Assembly (NCBI GenBank): GCA_033032175.1
Contig: CM065318.1
Coordinates: 3,410,001-3,474,000, forward strand
Source: Saturnia japonica
Lineage: Eukaryota; Arthropoda; Insecta; Lepidoptera; Saturniidae
Reading direction: 5' to 3'
Length of the DNA stretch: 64,000 nt
The position numbers and the translations under genes are program-made. Within the stretch, counting starts at the first letter, position 1, and each line of letters starts with the position of its first letter. The notes beneath the pieces are model-generated. The model was not told the origin of the DNA. It worked only from the letters and a program-made list of their open reading frames with translations, and made no database searches. Shown here one piece after another: positions 44,808 through 55,060 of this stretch.

Positions 44808-45030
44808 TGACGTGACAACGTCTTATAAATTGGTTTGCCGGGTGACACTTCAAGAAACTGCGTTACGCTCCGCTCACGTTATGCGCTCACAATGAGAGCG
44901 AGTGAGAGGCACGCGTCCCTTCCACTCGGGCATGGTTAGCCCGCCTAAGAGCGAGAGAGACAGACATAAAGTCGTTGTCACGTAAAACTTTCGCCCGTAT
45001 ACCGACTTTACAGGCAACCAATTTTTTTTT
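44808..45030 (+). repeat. ~220-bp TGACGTGACAACG repeat, copy 2
   Basis: Nearly identical to 32076-32296. It inserted at ACCAATTTT of the host Helitron; the repeat ends with AACCAATTTT, so the flanks look like a short target duplication in a T-rich site. Confidence 0.7.
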
Positions 45031-45289
45031 TTTTATTTGCTTGTCTGTTTTTCCTGGTAATCTCCGAAACGGTTGGACCGATTTTCACGGGTCTTTCACT
45101 GGTAGATAGGTGGTGTTATAAGGAGTAACTTAGGATACTTTTATTTTAGAAAATGAATTAGGGTTCTGCACCGATAAAAAACAACTTTTCATGGTGAATC
45201 GATTCGAGCGATTTAATGGCTTACGTTGAGTGAACTATAAGAGACATATCAATTTAATGTACTACATAATTCTAGACAATAAAAAGTTC

Positions 45290-45857
45290 CACATTTTCAG
45301 TTTTTATACTCTAATCATGACCTTAACCTTCGCTCTTCTAATAATCTTATTCTTTGCTGTCCTGTCCATACTTCCGGTCTAGTACATTCATCTTTCTATA
45401 TCCAATCTATTCTCCTATGAAATGCGCTTCCTTATGAAATCAGGATGTCATCTAATCGTTTCAGTTTTAAAGTCAATGTACGTCGGCTTTACCAGTGTCA
45501 TTTAGCAGAATTATCTGGTTAATGCTGTATTTAGTACTTAATGTTGACTAATTATATTTTTATTTATTGTATTGATATTTATGTATGATGTTGTTATGTG
45601 TATGTATTGTATATGTGTAGTATATATGTATTATATATGTCTTATATATATTATGTTTTGGTGTTGATATTTTATTTATATATTGTGATATTAAATTGGT
45701 TAAACATAATTTCAAAAAACCCCCTTACCTTTTACACCTACCAACATTTATCTCTGCATCACCTAATGGTTGACTGGCAGAGAATGCCTTAAGCATTAAG
45801 TCCGCCATTGCGTATTTAACGCATAGTGTGTAAATAAATAAATAAATAAAAAGATCT
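45290..45857 (+). mobile_element. LINE 3' end with (AAAT)n tail
   Basis: Translation near 45420-45480 gives NALPYEIRMSSNRFSFKVNV, the WNALP..IR....F..FK..LR block at the C-terminus of insect LINEs. A 3' UTR with TTGACTGGCAGAGAATGCC and a (AAAT)n tail (about 45833-45850) follows. A TG/TA-rich stretch lies at 45595-45660. Confidence 0.65.
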
Positions 45858-46514
45858 TCAAATAAGTTACCGAGAGTATATATCGTATCTTCTATGGAAC
45901 ACGAGCATTAATGTCTTTAAAAAAGCCGGGAGCGGCGGAGCAAGACCTACGCGTGTACCCTATCGATGGCATTCTGGATTCCACGTAAGCGAAGCCACGG
46001 GCACAGCTAGTTAACTATATATTTTTTCGAATTCACTTGTACACAGAACCGAACTATAACACGTAAAATATCACCAAAATTATATAATATAGTGTAAAAT
46101 AACGCAAGCTTATGAGGTCCAAATAAAAACATGGAATTACCAATTAAAATGTATATTAACGAGGTATTAAAATCAAATAAAAAACGTTTAATTAACATAG
46201 AAAAATTGGGTTGTCAAGCCAAAACGGAAGAAAGAACATCTTTGTTCTTTACCGTGTGTAATTTTTGTTTACATCTTACTAAGTTGGTATACGTTATTTA
46301 CTTTTAAATATGGCAACCCAGATCTCAGGGCCGCGACCGGTAACCGTTGTAGGAACAAGTTCTTGAGCGGAGGCGGTATTTTTGCAAAATTATTGAATGC
46401 ATGGTTAAACGAGGTGACGACATCCGAAAAACCGCCGGAAACAACGAGAGTTGTAATCTGGCGTAGGTACTGTTGTGAACAACAGTAGAAGTATTGAAAA
46501 TGCAACTTTTGTTA

Positions 46515-46743
46515 TATTTCCCTTTTTACCCGCCGCGAAGAAGGGTTATGTTTTTCTAGCGTATATGTATATATATCTATTTATCGGCTTGATGGATTTT
46601 AGCATACGGGGTGCATGCCGCTAGATTCGTCTTAGTTGTGACAGTGATATAGACATATTATATAATATAGAAGTACGACGCCTGGAAATCAAATTAAAAA
46701 AAAAATATTTTAGGCAAACTTTTTGTTGTTATTGCAGTCGAGA
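46515..46743 (+). repeat. Interspersed repeat with short terminal inverted repeats, copy 2
   Basis: Parallel to 24688-24965 (TTTTTACCCG, GAAGGGTTATGTTTTTC, GATGGATTTTAGCATACGGG, CTAGATTCGTCTTAG, TTATTGCAGTCGAG). Confidence 0.55.
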
Positions 46744-46877
46744 TTTTGTTTCCTTTGTAGTAATTTAGTTTGTTGTTTAATACAAATTACGTGAACGAAA
46801 GTTCTTCTGTATGCAGTTTAACTCTAAAGTCATGGCATTAATAAATACATATATAGCTTCAGAACAAAAATATTTTT

Positions 46878-47110
46878 ACTTAGTTGTGCCTCACGGTTTC
46901 ACCCGAGTTTTAATTCGATTCACCACTTCGCCATGCTGCATGCCTATAGCCTATCGTTGTTCTTACTTCCTTACTTTCCCACTGCTTGTCAAGTTACTTG
47001 ATCTTTATGCTTACTGCTCCGCTCCTTAGGGCAGTAGTTTAAAGTTATATACCTTTAAACCTACCTCACTAAATAGGCTAGAAAATACAAAAGGAATTTT
47101 TCAAATATGA
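46878..47110 (-). mobile_element. Degenerate Helitron-like fragment
   Basis: TTGTGCCTCACGGTTTCACC, GCCTATAGCCTATCGTTG and TACTGCTCCGCTCCTTAGGG match the inverted 54782-55060 copy and its relatives. Confidence 0.5.
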
Positions 47111-47843
47111 GTGACAATTTCAGAAATTATTAAGTACAAATATACAAAGTATTGGTATTTGCTATGTTAAAAAAATATTGAAAAGAAAGGGTACCTACAT
47201 AATATTATGTATTACATAAGATTTTTTTACAGCAAAACTACATTACAACGACATCTATTGCGTAATAATTGATGCGTGAACACGTGGTGAGCGCATCCCA
47301 AATTTTTTTTAAATACGCTAGTCGCCCGGTTTTGTTCGGATGGAGTTTTTGTCGAGAACTCAGGTACTGGCTGACAAAAAACTTTTGTCTCCCAGGGGGC
47401 ATTGTATATTATAAAACTGTACACGACATTATGGTCCTTAGTTGGTTTGGAATAAGATCTATAAAGTTTTAACTGTGGGTCTGCACGCGGGAGTCGTAAT
47501 GACACGCGAGCCTTTTTTTCCTCAATCTGCTTTTTTCGAGTTATAACTAATTAGAGTTTGAGAATTTACATTTTTTTTGTGTTTCAACTAATACTATTTT
47601 AATTGGTGGCGGTGGTTAAACATATTTTTGGAATGTTACAACATATATTATGTGTAATTATGGATGTGGGTATTCGTAAGATATTATCGCAGTGAACAGT
47701 AAGTGAGCAATTATGTCGACCACATACCAAGTTTTTATATGAGATTGTAGATAAAATTTAAATTAATGAAATAATTCCTGAAATTTATAGGTACTACACA
47801 AATTTGTATTTCATTTGATACCATTTTTTTTATTATATTAAAA

Positions 47844-48340
47844 CTAGCTGAGCCTGTGGCTTCGCTCACTTGGACAACAGAATGCCCGCGCGAATCCTGC
47901 TCTCCCGCTCCCGGCTATTTTAAAGACAAAAAGTGTTCCTTATAATATAGATGTATACTATCCCGGACTTTTTTGTAGGTCTTTTTAATGCCTATGATTA
48001 TGTAGTACATTAATTTGCTATATCTCTTATGGTTTACTCAGCATAAGCCATTTAAGCGCCCGAATTGATTTACCATGACCATTTTTTTTATTTGTGCAGA
48101 ACTCTAATTCATTTTCTAAAATAAAAGTATACTAAGTTACTCCTTATAACACCACTATCTACCAGTGAATGTCCCGTCAAAATCGGTCCAACCGTTTCGG
48201 AGATTACCCGGAACCAACAGACAACCAGACAGACAAAAATTTTAAAAATGGACTTTTTGTTATAGGTATTGTATTTTCATGTGCATGTAGTAAAACATTA
48301 CAAACAGACACTATAATTTTATTGATTGTATATATAAAAG
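47844..48340 (-). mobile_element. Helitron-like element, near complete, inverted
   Basis: CTAG at 47844-47847 after A, then GCTTCGCTCACTTGG. The body contains inverted TATCTCTTATGGTTTACTC, ACTCCTTATAACACCACTA and GTCCAACCGTTTCGGAG. The 5' end near 48335 is imprecise. Confidence 0.68.
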
Positions 48341-48489
48341 AAAAAGTTTAAAAACTGTAAAGAGAGGTAAAGCACAGAAGGAATGTCTTTGGAGATCTCC
48401 CTCTGCTTGGGATAGTTCGATTTGCGAAATACCTCTATCTACCCTACAAAAAATCGCATTCACATAAAAATAACCTTGCGTTATGTTCC

Positions 48490-48602
48490 TGCAGTGAGTC
48501 CAGCTGAGCTCTTTGAGGTAAGGGGTTCAAAGTCAGCAGAACGGTAGCCGCTTGCCATCAGGCGGTTCGTATGTTTGTTTGCCACTTTAGTTGTATAAAA
48601 AA
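48490..48602 (+). mobile_element. LINE/SINE 3' tail with poly-A, copy 1
   Basis: TAGCCGCTTGCCATCAGGCG, TATGTTTGTTTGCCACTTTA then TTGTATAAAAAAA is a common lepidopteran retroposon end. A reversed partner lies at 50065-50155. Confidence 0.6.
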
Positions 48603-49392
48603 ACCGACTACCTACGGTAATGAAATATGATATAAAACTATTTTTCTGACTTTTATTTATATTTAATATTATACTATATTTATAAACTCAGAATCTTCTT
48701 TCATTTGACATCCCACTCAAAACGAAGCAAAGAATAATTCAGAGACCGCCACTTTTTTTGGATGTGAAGTCTGTGATATAATATTGATTTTATTCCTATA
48801 AAATATAGCCTATGTCACCCGGTCCTTAATAAGAAATCTATTGACACCTCATTTACCAAATCGGATGAGTAGTTTCGACGTTACGGTGGAATACATAAAT
48901 ACAAAAATATACAGGACTGGTAAAAAACACAACCCTTCCATTCAGCTTTGTCAAAGTCGGGTAAAAAAAACCTGGCAAGTACTTACATACAACTCGCGCA
49001 CTGAGTGTTACGCGCTTATGGAAGCCTATGAACACCTATTTATTCGTCAGTTTGTATGTCTGTCTGTCCGTGTGCAAGGCTCTTTATCGAAAACCAATAA
49101 AAGTATAAAGCCTACATTAATATAAAGTCTATGGCCTAACTCTTCTGTAAAATAATCAATTTTTTTGGTTAATCCAATAAACAGAAGGAAACTGTTTTAT
49201 AGGGGCTTTCATAATAAAAACCCCACGTACTCGTAACTACTCAGTTTTGAAATTTGGCATTAACAGAAGAAGTCTTTGATCCGCTTAAAATAATAATAAT
49301 TTAATTGTATACAATTTAGAATGATCTTAGACATTTTAGAACATTTATAATTTACCTTAAAAAATACAATTTCTGATTTTTACAATTTACTT

Positions 49393-49641
49393 GCCTCATT
49401 AGCCTAGAGGTCGTAAGCGCGACTGCTATGCTCGAGGTATTGGGTTCGTTGCCCAGGTCGAGCAAAGTGTTATTGAGGTTTTTATGAAATTTTCAGTAGC
49501 AGCTCGGAGTTTGGCTTTGTGTCCGATTAATCGCAATAGGCTCGGCCCCCTTACATGGGACTTAAAAACATACCCGGCGATCTGTGGTTGTACATTACAC
49601 CTCTGCCTAACCCTTCAGAAGTGATAGCATGTTATGTTATT
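49393..49641 (+). mobile_element. tRNA-derived SINE, copy 3
   Basis: GCCTCATTAGCCTAGAGGTC (A-box), GGGTTCGTTGCCCAGGTCG (B-box), AGCAAAGTGTTATTG, then the shared body (GCAATAGGCTCGG, TTACATGGGAC) and a TTATGTTATTTTA-type tail. Confidence 0.8.
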
Positions 49642-50064
49642 TTACTTACCATTAGTAAAATTAATTACAAAACAACCTAACACTATTGGTATACATTAAT
49701 TTCTCCAATGTTATGAAATAATACGTGAGTCTGCCAACACTGCATGCATATTGGCAAAGGAATTACAAGCAGCGCCAAGAATACCAAGCAACGACGCCCG
49801 GACGTTGTTTGCTGAAGCTCGCTCCTAAAACTTCAGTTTTTTTTAAACAGATTCGAAATCGTGCAGCTTATTCCGAATTCAAGCAATACAACGCGGGGAA
49901 GCCAATATTAGTTTTTGTAGTCCTAAATGAATAATCGATGTCGCTAGGAACACTGCCAAAAGCAAATTAACTAACTTGGTAAATAAAAATGGTACCACAG
50001 CAACTTTATTATTGGGTGAATGCAAAAATCTACATCTATATCAAAAAATCTGTAGTATTTTTTG

Positions 50065-50155
50065 TTGTAAAAAAATGTGGCAAACAGGCATACGACCCGC
50101 TTGATGGTAATCAACCAACGAGTTACTGACCTTAACCCCTCCTACACCAATGACT
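50065..50155 (-). mobile_element. LINE/SINE 3' tail, copy 2 (inverted)
   Basis: AAAAAAATGTGGCAAACAGG, CATACGACCCGCTTGATGG is the reverse complement of the end type seen at 48490-48602. Confidence 0.5.
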
Positions 50156-50418
50156 GACTTCTGGAAACATACGTAATAGCGGTTATGAGATTTACTAATG
50201 TAATCATTCGACTATGAAGATAACTCGATTATAGCCATTAGTAATTACTAATATTAGTATTTATTAATGTTACTAATATTAGTAGTTAATAATTTAATAG
50301 GATTAGTAATTATTACGATTGAATTTACGACAGAGCGACCTTCTTTAGCTTCTCACTACATTTTTTAATAATTACATATCTCAATTCAGTCATCATTAAC
50401 AATCGCCCACCTCTTATA

Positions 50419-51725
50419 CAAGGTGTCCAGAAAGGGTATCGGGTATTTGTAAGTTCAATGAAACAAAAATTATTTGTATGCAATAAAAAAGTTTATTGTT
50501 TATTATTAGCATATGAATTGGAGAATTATTTGGAAAAGATGATGTTATCCAAATGATGACCGTTACGTTGCTGGCACTCTTCTAAACGGAAACGAAGATT
50601 GGCGATAACACGTTGACACATAGCTATCGATATTGCTGCCATTTCTGACCTGATGTTTTGCTTTAACTGGGTTAGATTCGTCGGATTGTTTTGATAAACC
50701 TTACTTTTAAGGTATCCCCATGCAAAATAGTCAAGCGGGCTAAGGTCGGGGCTTCTGGGAGGCCAGTTGATGTTACCCCTTCGCGAAATGACTTTATTAG
50801 GGAATAATTCGTTAACAACTTCCATGGAGTCATTTGAGGTATGGCAAGTGGCCCCATCTTGCTGGAACCACGTTCTTGAGTTGAAACCTGCAAACTCCTG
50901 CAACTCTGGGACCAAAAAATTTCGCAACATATCGCAATAACGGTCACTATTCACATTAATTGCTCGGCCTCGTTGATCTTCATGAAAATAAGGACCAATT
51001 ATGCCTTTAGCAGACATAGCGGCCCAAACAACGACCTTTAGGCTATGCAGGGGTCGTTCATGCTTTCGTCTCGGATTCTCCACTGCCCAGTACCGACAAT
51101 TTTGCTTATTAACATGACCATTCAGGTGAAAATTTGCTTCGTCACTGAACAGTATGTTGTTAAAGTTGTTAAATCGCTGCAGCATTTCGTTCGCAAAATT
51201 CAGTCGATTAGCATAGTCCGTATCCTTCAATTCTTGAACCAACTGAATTTTATAGGCTTTTAGATCTAAGTAAGTCTTTCTTTAAAATCGAATGTAAAGA
51301 CGATTTTTTGATGTTCAACGCTTGGCTTCGCTTTCGGATGGATAAAGACGGATTTTGACGAACCGACGCCTCAACTTCTTCAATTGTTTCTTCATCGCGA
51401 ACTGAACGAGGACGACCAGAGTTTTGAATTTTAACTGTTGCACCTGTATTCTCGAACATCCTGATCCATTTCCTAATGCTATCGTCACTTGGCGCGTGGC
51501 GTGTACGATATTCCGCACGATAGAGACGTTGAGCAGTCACTATTGAATCACCATTACGATAATACGCTCGTACGCAAAATGCGCGATGCGTCCCCGAGTA
51601 CTGTTCCATCGTGACTAAAACTCCACAAAATGGCGGACGCCACGAACCCCTTCCCGCACCCTTTAGACGCCCCGTTTCGAATATGGCGCGAAAACAAATA
51701 CCCGATACCCTTTCTGGACACCTTG
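50419..51725 (-). mobile_element. DD41D mariner-like (rosa-type) transposon, nearly intact
   Basis: 1307 bp bounded by TA dinucleotides. Terminal inverted repeats at 50419-50450 and 51694-51725 are perfect over 32 bp (CAAGGTGTCCAGAAAGGGTA at the outer end). It encodes one transposase gene on the minus strand broken by a single one-base frameshift. Perfect TIRs and the nearly continuous gene mark it as young. Confidence 0.9.
50526..51609 (-). pseudogene. DD41D mariner-family transposase, split by one frameshift
   Basis: The first frame (51609-51250, true ATG, 119 residues) holds the DNA-binding half: helix-turn-helix-like AYYRNGDSIVTAQRLYR and SIRKWIRMFENTG, then the GRPRSVRDEE linker. The second frame (to 50526, about 240 residues) has the catalytic half: Asp in NILFSDEANFH, Asp in WFQQDGATCH, Asp in SPDLSPLDYFAWGYLKS. 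Between the second catalytic Asp and the Asp of PLDYF are 41 residues, hence DD41D. The break lies at an AAAA run near 51256-51259 and is explained by one extra A. Role: cut-and-paste transposition at TA sites. Confidence 0.9.
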
Positions 51726-51727
51726 TA

Positions 51728-52311
51728 CATAACCATTACACTACAACGTGTTTATAGTACCTACCATAGTTAAAAGTGTGCGCGAGGGAATTGCCTCCAG
51801 CCCTAAATAAATTGCTTTTCCAAACACAATTCACTGCAACCCGACTGCATTTCTGCATGTGACGTATCAGGAAATGATTCTATATTACATATCACAATGA
51901 TTGCGATGTTAGTATACCATATATATATATTTCATATAGTAATTTTATCTCAAGGTCGAACTTTGCATCTTTTTCGGTGTATAGGTACCGTATGAGGAGT
52001 TCTCCATACAACTCTGTCATCGAGAAAACTCAGTAGTAGACCAGGTATATACATATATGTACAGTGGACTGCAAAGTAGTCAAATTTTTATACTATTGAA
52101 ATTTCACTGGATATATATTATGTACTTTTTAACGTGTTTAGCAAAGGGTAAAATTGAGATCTGCGCGCGCATCACGTGACCACAACGTGACGGAAGTACC
52201 AGCCGACCGCGACATGAGGATGTGTAGCTATTTTTTTATGTTGTAAAAATAATTTTACGGTATTTAAATAAATATAATTTTAACGAAATGAAATACACAT
52301 TTTTATTATTA
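51728..52311. other. AT-rich sequence, nothing recognised
   Basis: No coding frame or repeat could be supported. Confidence 0.35.
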
Positions 52312-52667
52312 CTAGCGATCGCCCTAAGTTCGAATCTTTTTGATCATAGACTATTTTCTCTTTGAAATTTGCAGTATTCATGAACCTAAACAATGAGTAT
52401 TATCTACATCACTTACGAGTACTGTCGCTGTTCGTTGAGTAACAATGTCAATATTTTGGTGGGTCTAAGTTCAATGGCAAAGGTCGGGTTAGAATTCGCA
52501 GTATTAATTTATTTTATTTAATATATTAGTAACAGATATTATAGGTAAATTTTAGCTTTCTGCACTCCTTCTCCATATAAACTTTAACCATGCCAAATCT
52601 GTCTTCTGTGCACGCAATACGCTTATAAAGTGGTAGAAATCGTTTGCATCACGTATTAATTTATAGA
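52312..52667 (-). mobile_element. Helitron-like element, GCGATCGCTAG subfamily, copy 3
   Basis: CTAGCGATCGCCCTAAG at the low end and a GA at about 52666 for the 5' TC. Parallel to 15868-16235 in reverse (GAACCTAAACAATGAGTATT; CTTTCTGCACTCCTTCTCC; GTGCACGCAATACGCTT). Confidence 0.68.
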
Positions 52668-54554
52668 ATAATTACTTTATATATACAACGTTCAATTATT
52701 TTTGCCCAATAAAAAAAAAATTAAGGTTCGTATAATGAATTCACAATATTATCGTTGATTGGTAACTTGATGTTGTTCACAAGTTCAATAAAGTTTTTAA
52801 GTTTGTAAAATAAAAAGTATATATGTATGTACTTAATAAAAATTTCTTAGGTGTGTAAATAAGAACTCAAGAACAAATGTTTTTTATTTATTTTCACGGT
52901 ATAGTGACAGTATAATCCAAAAATAAAGATGATCAACAAAATTTTACCAATCCGTTGCCGGTCGCCGCCGTCATGCCATCCTGCAAGCTTCAGCGGCTGA
53001 ACATATGCGCTGATACTTAAACACTACAACCGAAAAGAGAGTTGCTGCGACGAATACGAACTACATATATCATATCAAAATAATATTAATATGAAAGAAA
53101 GAAAAGAATTCGGGCTTACAGCGTGATTATGATACGTTATAATAGTTCGTCTCGTCAATCAAGTTTATATGTTACAAAAAGTTGTAACAAACAATTATAA
53201 TGTAAATGTATGAATTGCGTCAATCCGGGTTTTACCTCGAGCTTTTGTTTGAGTTTCCTAGAATCCTTTTAAATTGATCTATTATATAGATTAAAATCTC
53301 AATTTACATTCATTTTGGGTTTATACTCGTTCCATTTTTGAACGCAAATATTTTCGCGGTCGCAGGTTTGACTCTAAGTAAGGCAAATCATATTTGGGTA
53401 ATTTTATACGAAATTAACAAAACGTAAAAGTCAGCATATTTTAGATTTAATTAAACTTTGTGGAATTATTCTTTAGGGTTCCAAAAACGTAAGTCCACAA
53501 TGTTTTTTTTGGACCCACCACTTCCGATCCACAGAAAACAAAGGAATTGAAAAGATTTAATTGAAGGTTTTAATGAAGTAAAATTTAATATTTGATCAAA
53601 CTCATCAATTTTATAAAGTCATAAAGATACAACGAAACATCTTGTTTCGTACATTTTTCCTCGTCTGCGACTGGTGTTAACGTGTTACAAATATAAAAAA
53701 TAAACTTGATTTTCATGTCAAAAGAAATCAGATTGGTGTAATCAACATAATGCTATGTAATTATCAATATATAAAAAAAAACCTTGTGTGCATCTGTTAG
53801 TGATTTTATAACTTCGAACGAATTGACCGTTTGAGCTAATATTCGCATAATATATTTGTTTTATGAACAGGATGTTTTATACATATGTTAGGAATAATAG
53901 AATCCGATAGATGGCGCTGTGGTCGAGTCATCAACTACCGGAAAAGGCAGAACAACGTTTGAGGCTAGGTTTTATCCTAACTTTATCATCGTCCAGTCCT
54001 AACTGCTAAGAAAAAAATAAAGAAAAAATTAGAGAGTCTGTTGATCTTATATCGTAGGCACTTACGATGTGATTTCTCAAAATTCAACTCCCTAAGCGAG
54101 GTGAACGGGGGTTGTAAAGTTTTTATGAGGACAATATTTTTCAACAAGGGTATTTTATTTGAAAGTTTATTCAATTAATCAATACAACGTGGAACATAGT
54201 TAATACTTAGCGGGTTAGATTTATTTGTAATTGACATTTAGCATTAATACTCTTCGACACAAGTAATGAGACGCGTAGTTTGGTCCAACATCTTCCAGGT
54301 GATTTTTTCAATTAGTAACAACGACAGATACAAATGTGGTAGTTTACTTCAGTAAAGTCCCCGATGGAAAGCTATAATATCTGTATCTTTTTTAATCTTT
54401 TATGTACCTACTATGGTTGTTCGTAAGTAATGTACTTTTTGGTGTAAAAAACTTTTATCATGTCTTCCTTTCTTTTCGCGACCTACCCCTTTCTCTTATT
54501 CCAGCAATATATAATGCATAATAACCATGATCTGGTCTAATTTGAGGCTTTTAG
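52668..54554. other. AT-rich sequence, nothing recognised
   Basis: 53885-53945 (GATAGATGGCGCTGTGGTCG) resembles a scattered insect repeat, but no second copy was found here. Confidence 0.35.
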
Positions 54555-54780
54555 TATGCAGTGTAGGCCCGGCTGAAAACCAGCGCTTATAGTATTATGC
54601 TGAGCTGAGGTCCTCTTTTTGATCTTGAATGCGCCATTTGTATGGCAACGTTGTAGTATTATTAGTGTTGTTGTGTGTTGTGAATTAGTAATACTTTATT
54701 GTAATATCGTGGTTAATGTGTTGTATTAATTATGTCCGTATTTTAATCATCGAATAAATGTTCTTTCTTTCTGATAAAAG
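54555..54780 (+). repeat. LINE 3' tail (CAGCGCTGG family), copy 2
   Basis: GGCCCGGCTGAAAACCAGCG, TTATGCTGAGCTGAGG, then an AT-rich UTR ending AATAAATGTTCTTTCTTTC, a polyadenylation signal plus a tail repeat. Confidence 0.5.
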
Positions 54781-54781
54781 A

Positions 54782-55060
54782 CTAGCTGTACTCCATGGTT
54801 TTACCTGTATTAAATCTACTCGACCAACTCACCACCGCTTTGCCAATGCACCCGTGTAGTCTGTCGTTATTCGCACTTCCTATAAGTACTTGCCTATAAC
54901 TTGCCAGATTTCATCACCTTCATGGTTACTGCTTCACTCCTCAGGATATTAGCGTAAATTAATATAGCCTATAACCTTCCTGAATAAATAGGGTATAAAA
55001 TATAAAAAGAATTGTTCCAATGTGACCGGTAGTTCTAGAAATTAGGGCGTTCAAATAAAC
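54782..55060 (-). mobile_element. Helitron-like element, 3' half
   Basis: CTAG at 54782-54785, then CTGTACTCCATGGTTTTACC. The body (CCAATGCACCCGTGTAGTCT; ACTTGCCTATAACTTGCCAG) is the inverse of 60930-61158. Confidence 0.6.

Larger units (their letters stand above)
44688..46010 (+). mobile_element. Large Helitron-like copy with two nested insertions
   Basis: Starts TCTATACTCTACACAATTAA after A and ends GGGCACAGCTAG before T. Its own sequence parallels 665-1184. It is expanded by the 220-bp repeat (44808-45030) and by a LINE 3' end (about 45290-45857), giving a relative order of insertion. Confidence 0.75.

Noticed and set aside
46269..46505. 78-codon minus-strand frame with LPPLKNLFLQR-like content
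   Set aside because: No recognisable family, no splice or start support and no second copy; could not be supported as a gene.
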